64,000 bases of DNA from contig JBEEOW010000001.1 in assembly GCA_041191405.1 (NCBI GenBank), forward strand, positions 62,001 through 126,000. The letters run 5' to 3'. Under the pieces are notes generated by a model. That model saw nothing but the letters and a program-made list of their open reading frames with translations, was not told where the DNA came from and did not search any database. Origin of the DNA: JBEEOW01 sp041191405 (GTDB lineage: Bacteria; Bacteroidota; Bacteroidia; Cytophagales; UBA9547). Positions 63,031 to 64,000 of this stretch are shown here, one piece after another. The first letter of the stretch is position 1, and each line of letters begins with the position of its first letter. The translations under genes were made by a program, and so were the position numbers.

Positions 63031-63921
63031 ATGAAAAAAATTGCAGTTATAGGAGCAGGAACAATGGGGAATGGAATTGCCCATGTTTTTGCGTTACATA
63101 ATTATAAAGTACAGTTGATAGATCAAAATGAAGGTTTATTGTCTGTTGCAATTGAAAAAATTACTACTAATTTAGATAGACAAGTAAAGAAAAATGAAAT
63201 TTCAGAAATTCAAAAAGCTGAAACTTTACAAAATATTTCAATTTTTTCATCATTAGATAGTATAGATTCAAAAACATTTTTGGCAATTGAAGTGGTAACT
63301 GAAAGAGAAGAAATTAAGAAAATTGTTTTATCTAAAATTGCCTCTTTAATTCCAGAAGATGCATTTATATGTTCAAATACATCTTCCATTTCTATTACTA
63401 AGTTAGCAAATTATGTAACTCATCCTGAGCGTTTTATTGGGATGCATTTTATGAATCCTGTGCCGGTAATGCCTTTGGTTGAGGTAATTGCAGGATACAA
63501 AACCAGTGAACAAACCATTGATTCTATTCATCAAATAACAGAAACATTAAATAAAATTCCTTTATTATCTCAAGATTTTCCAGGTTTTGTGGCTAACAGA
63601 ATTTTAATGCCAATGATAAATGAAGCCATAATTACATTAAATGAAGGAGTGGCTGGTGTGAAAGAAATTGATGGAATAATGAAATTAGGTATGAGTCACC
63701 CAATGGGGCCATTACAACTTGCAGATTTTATTGGTTTGGATGTTTGTTTGATGATAATGAGAGTTTTGCATGAAGGTTTAGGGAAAGATAAATATGCTCC
63801 TTCGCCATTGTTGGTAAATATGGTAAATGCAGGAGAATTAGGTGTAAAATCGGGGAGAGGATTTTATGATTATAAAGATGGCATTAAAAATGCTATAGTA
63901 GCATCGCAGTTTAATAGATAA
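63031..63921 (+). CDS. hbd: 3-hydroxyacyl-CoA dehydrogenase (3-hydroxybutyryl-CoA type)
   Basis: A 296-aa NAD-dependent enzyme of fatty acid or butyrate metabolism that oxidises or forms 3-hydroxyacyl-CoA. The N-terminal Rossmann motif is AVIGAGTMGNGIAHVFA. ICSNTSSISITKLAN and IGMHFMNPVPVMPLVEVI contain the conserved Ser and the catalytic His. The C-terminal domain has FVANRILMPMINEAI and GMSHPMGPLQLADFIGLDVC. It is a stand-alone short form (no hydratase domain). The symbol is a functional label; paaH or fadB-like roles are alternatives. The next gene begins 17 bases later. Confidence 0.92.
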   Translation: MKKIAVIGAGTMGNGIAHVFALHNYKVQLIDQNEGLLSVAIEKITTNLDRQVKKNEISEIQKAETLQNISIFSSLDSIDSKTFLAIEVVTEREEIKKIVLSKIASLIPEDAFICSNTSSISITKLANYVTHPERFIGMHFMNPVPVMPLVEVIAGYKTSEQTIDSIHQITETLNKIPLLSQDFPGFVANRILMPMINEAIITLNEGVAGVKEIDGIMKLGMSHPMGPLQLADFIGLDVCLMIMRVLHEGLGKDKYAPSPLLVNMVNAGELGVKSGRGFYDYKDGIKNAIVASQFNR

Positions 63922-63938
63922 AATATAAATAATTGATT

Positions 63939-64000
63939 ATGAAAAAGATAATAACAACATTTGCATCTGTTTTAATTTCAGGGTTTTTATTTGCACAAGA
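63939..64000 (+). CDS. secreted protein, N-terminal fragment cut by the window edge
   Basis: An ATG at 63939 opens a frame starting MKKIITTFASVLISGFLFAQ, a typical Bacteroidota signal peptide with cleavage near FA-Q. The frame is open to the window end, so only about 20 residues are visible. It lies 17 bases after hbd and is probably cotranscribed. Nothing further can be said about its function. Confidence 0.65.
   Translation, partial: MKKIITTFASVLISGFLFAQ

Overview
The window is a chromosomal segment from an AT-rich member of the Bacteroidota, probably Flavobacteriia/Sphingobacteriia-like. The evidence is a PorP/SprF-family protein, two secreted proteins with type IX secretion (T9SS) type A sorting domains, a DUF5723 barrel protein, tandem-UspA proteins, a PD40/OmpA outer-membrane protein, fused RibBA, a general lack of Shine-Dalgarno sequences, and promoter-like elements of the TAnnTTTG type. 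Most genes are housekeeping or envelope genes. No tRNA, rRNA, CRISPR array, prophage or complete insertion sequence was seen.

Layout. 1-3.5 kb: the end of tilS, a secreted unknown, an OmpL-like porin, and a TPR gene split by one in-frame TGA. 3.5-7.5 kb: a stress block with UspA, MarR, an AhpD-like protein, a Mycobacterium-type AhpC, and a 58-aa FeoB-associated-type Cys-rich mini-protein. 7.5-15.2 kb: suhB, a LysM protein, a 1157-aa FG-GAP/T9SS protein coupled to a secreted EEP nuclease, and a PorP/SprF protein. 15.3-18 kb: an accessory patch with a RhuM-family protein and a Tdi1-like (DUF1851) protein. 18-28.6 kb: envelope genes (hydrolase, glycosyltransferase, PD40/OmpA, DUF5723, lipoprotein, DnaJ-TPR, PBP1A), divergent from dnaG. 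30.7-36.7 kb: a T9SS cargo protein, a second UspA with a 2-hydroxyacid dehydrogenase, an Rpn-type nuclease, and asnS. 36.8-37.4 kb: a small antitoxin-like gene followed by a PIN toxin gene carrying an in-frame TAG. 37.5-44.3 kb: an RRM protein, a zinc-dependent phospholipase C-like protein, a lipoprotein/barrel pair sharing a C-terminal domain, folK, sppA and bioB. 45-50 kb: an SDR-DUF2867 protein and an M16 protease. 50-55 kb: a glycan or glycolipid locus. 55-64 kb: ribBA, cca, an M28 peptidase, a nitroreductase remnant, ald, hbd and the start of another secreted protein.

The most unusual content is in the spacers. First, a family of palindromic, REP/BIME-like elements built around CACTGAGCGTAGCCGAAGTG or its relatives occurs at four loci, and its stem arms change in a compensatory way between copies. 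Second, low-complexity quasi-repeat arrays (TCTCAAC/CTTAACCCTAAACTC type and TACTTAATACC type) fill whole spacers between codirectional genes. They often begin at the upstream stop codon and usually form inverted repeats. Third, there are other multi-stem inverted repeats at 45.0, 50.1 and 60.5 kb. Two genes (TPR and PIN toxin) are each interrupted by a single in-frame stop with the rest of the frame intact. Functions below are read by eye from motifs; no searches were run.
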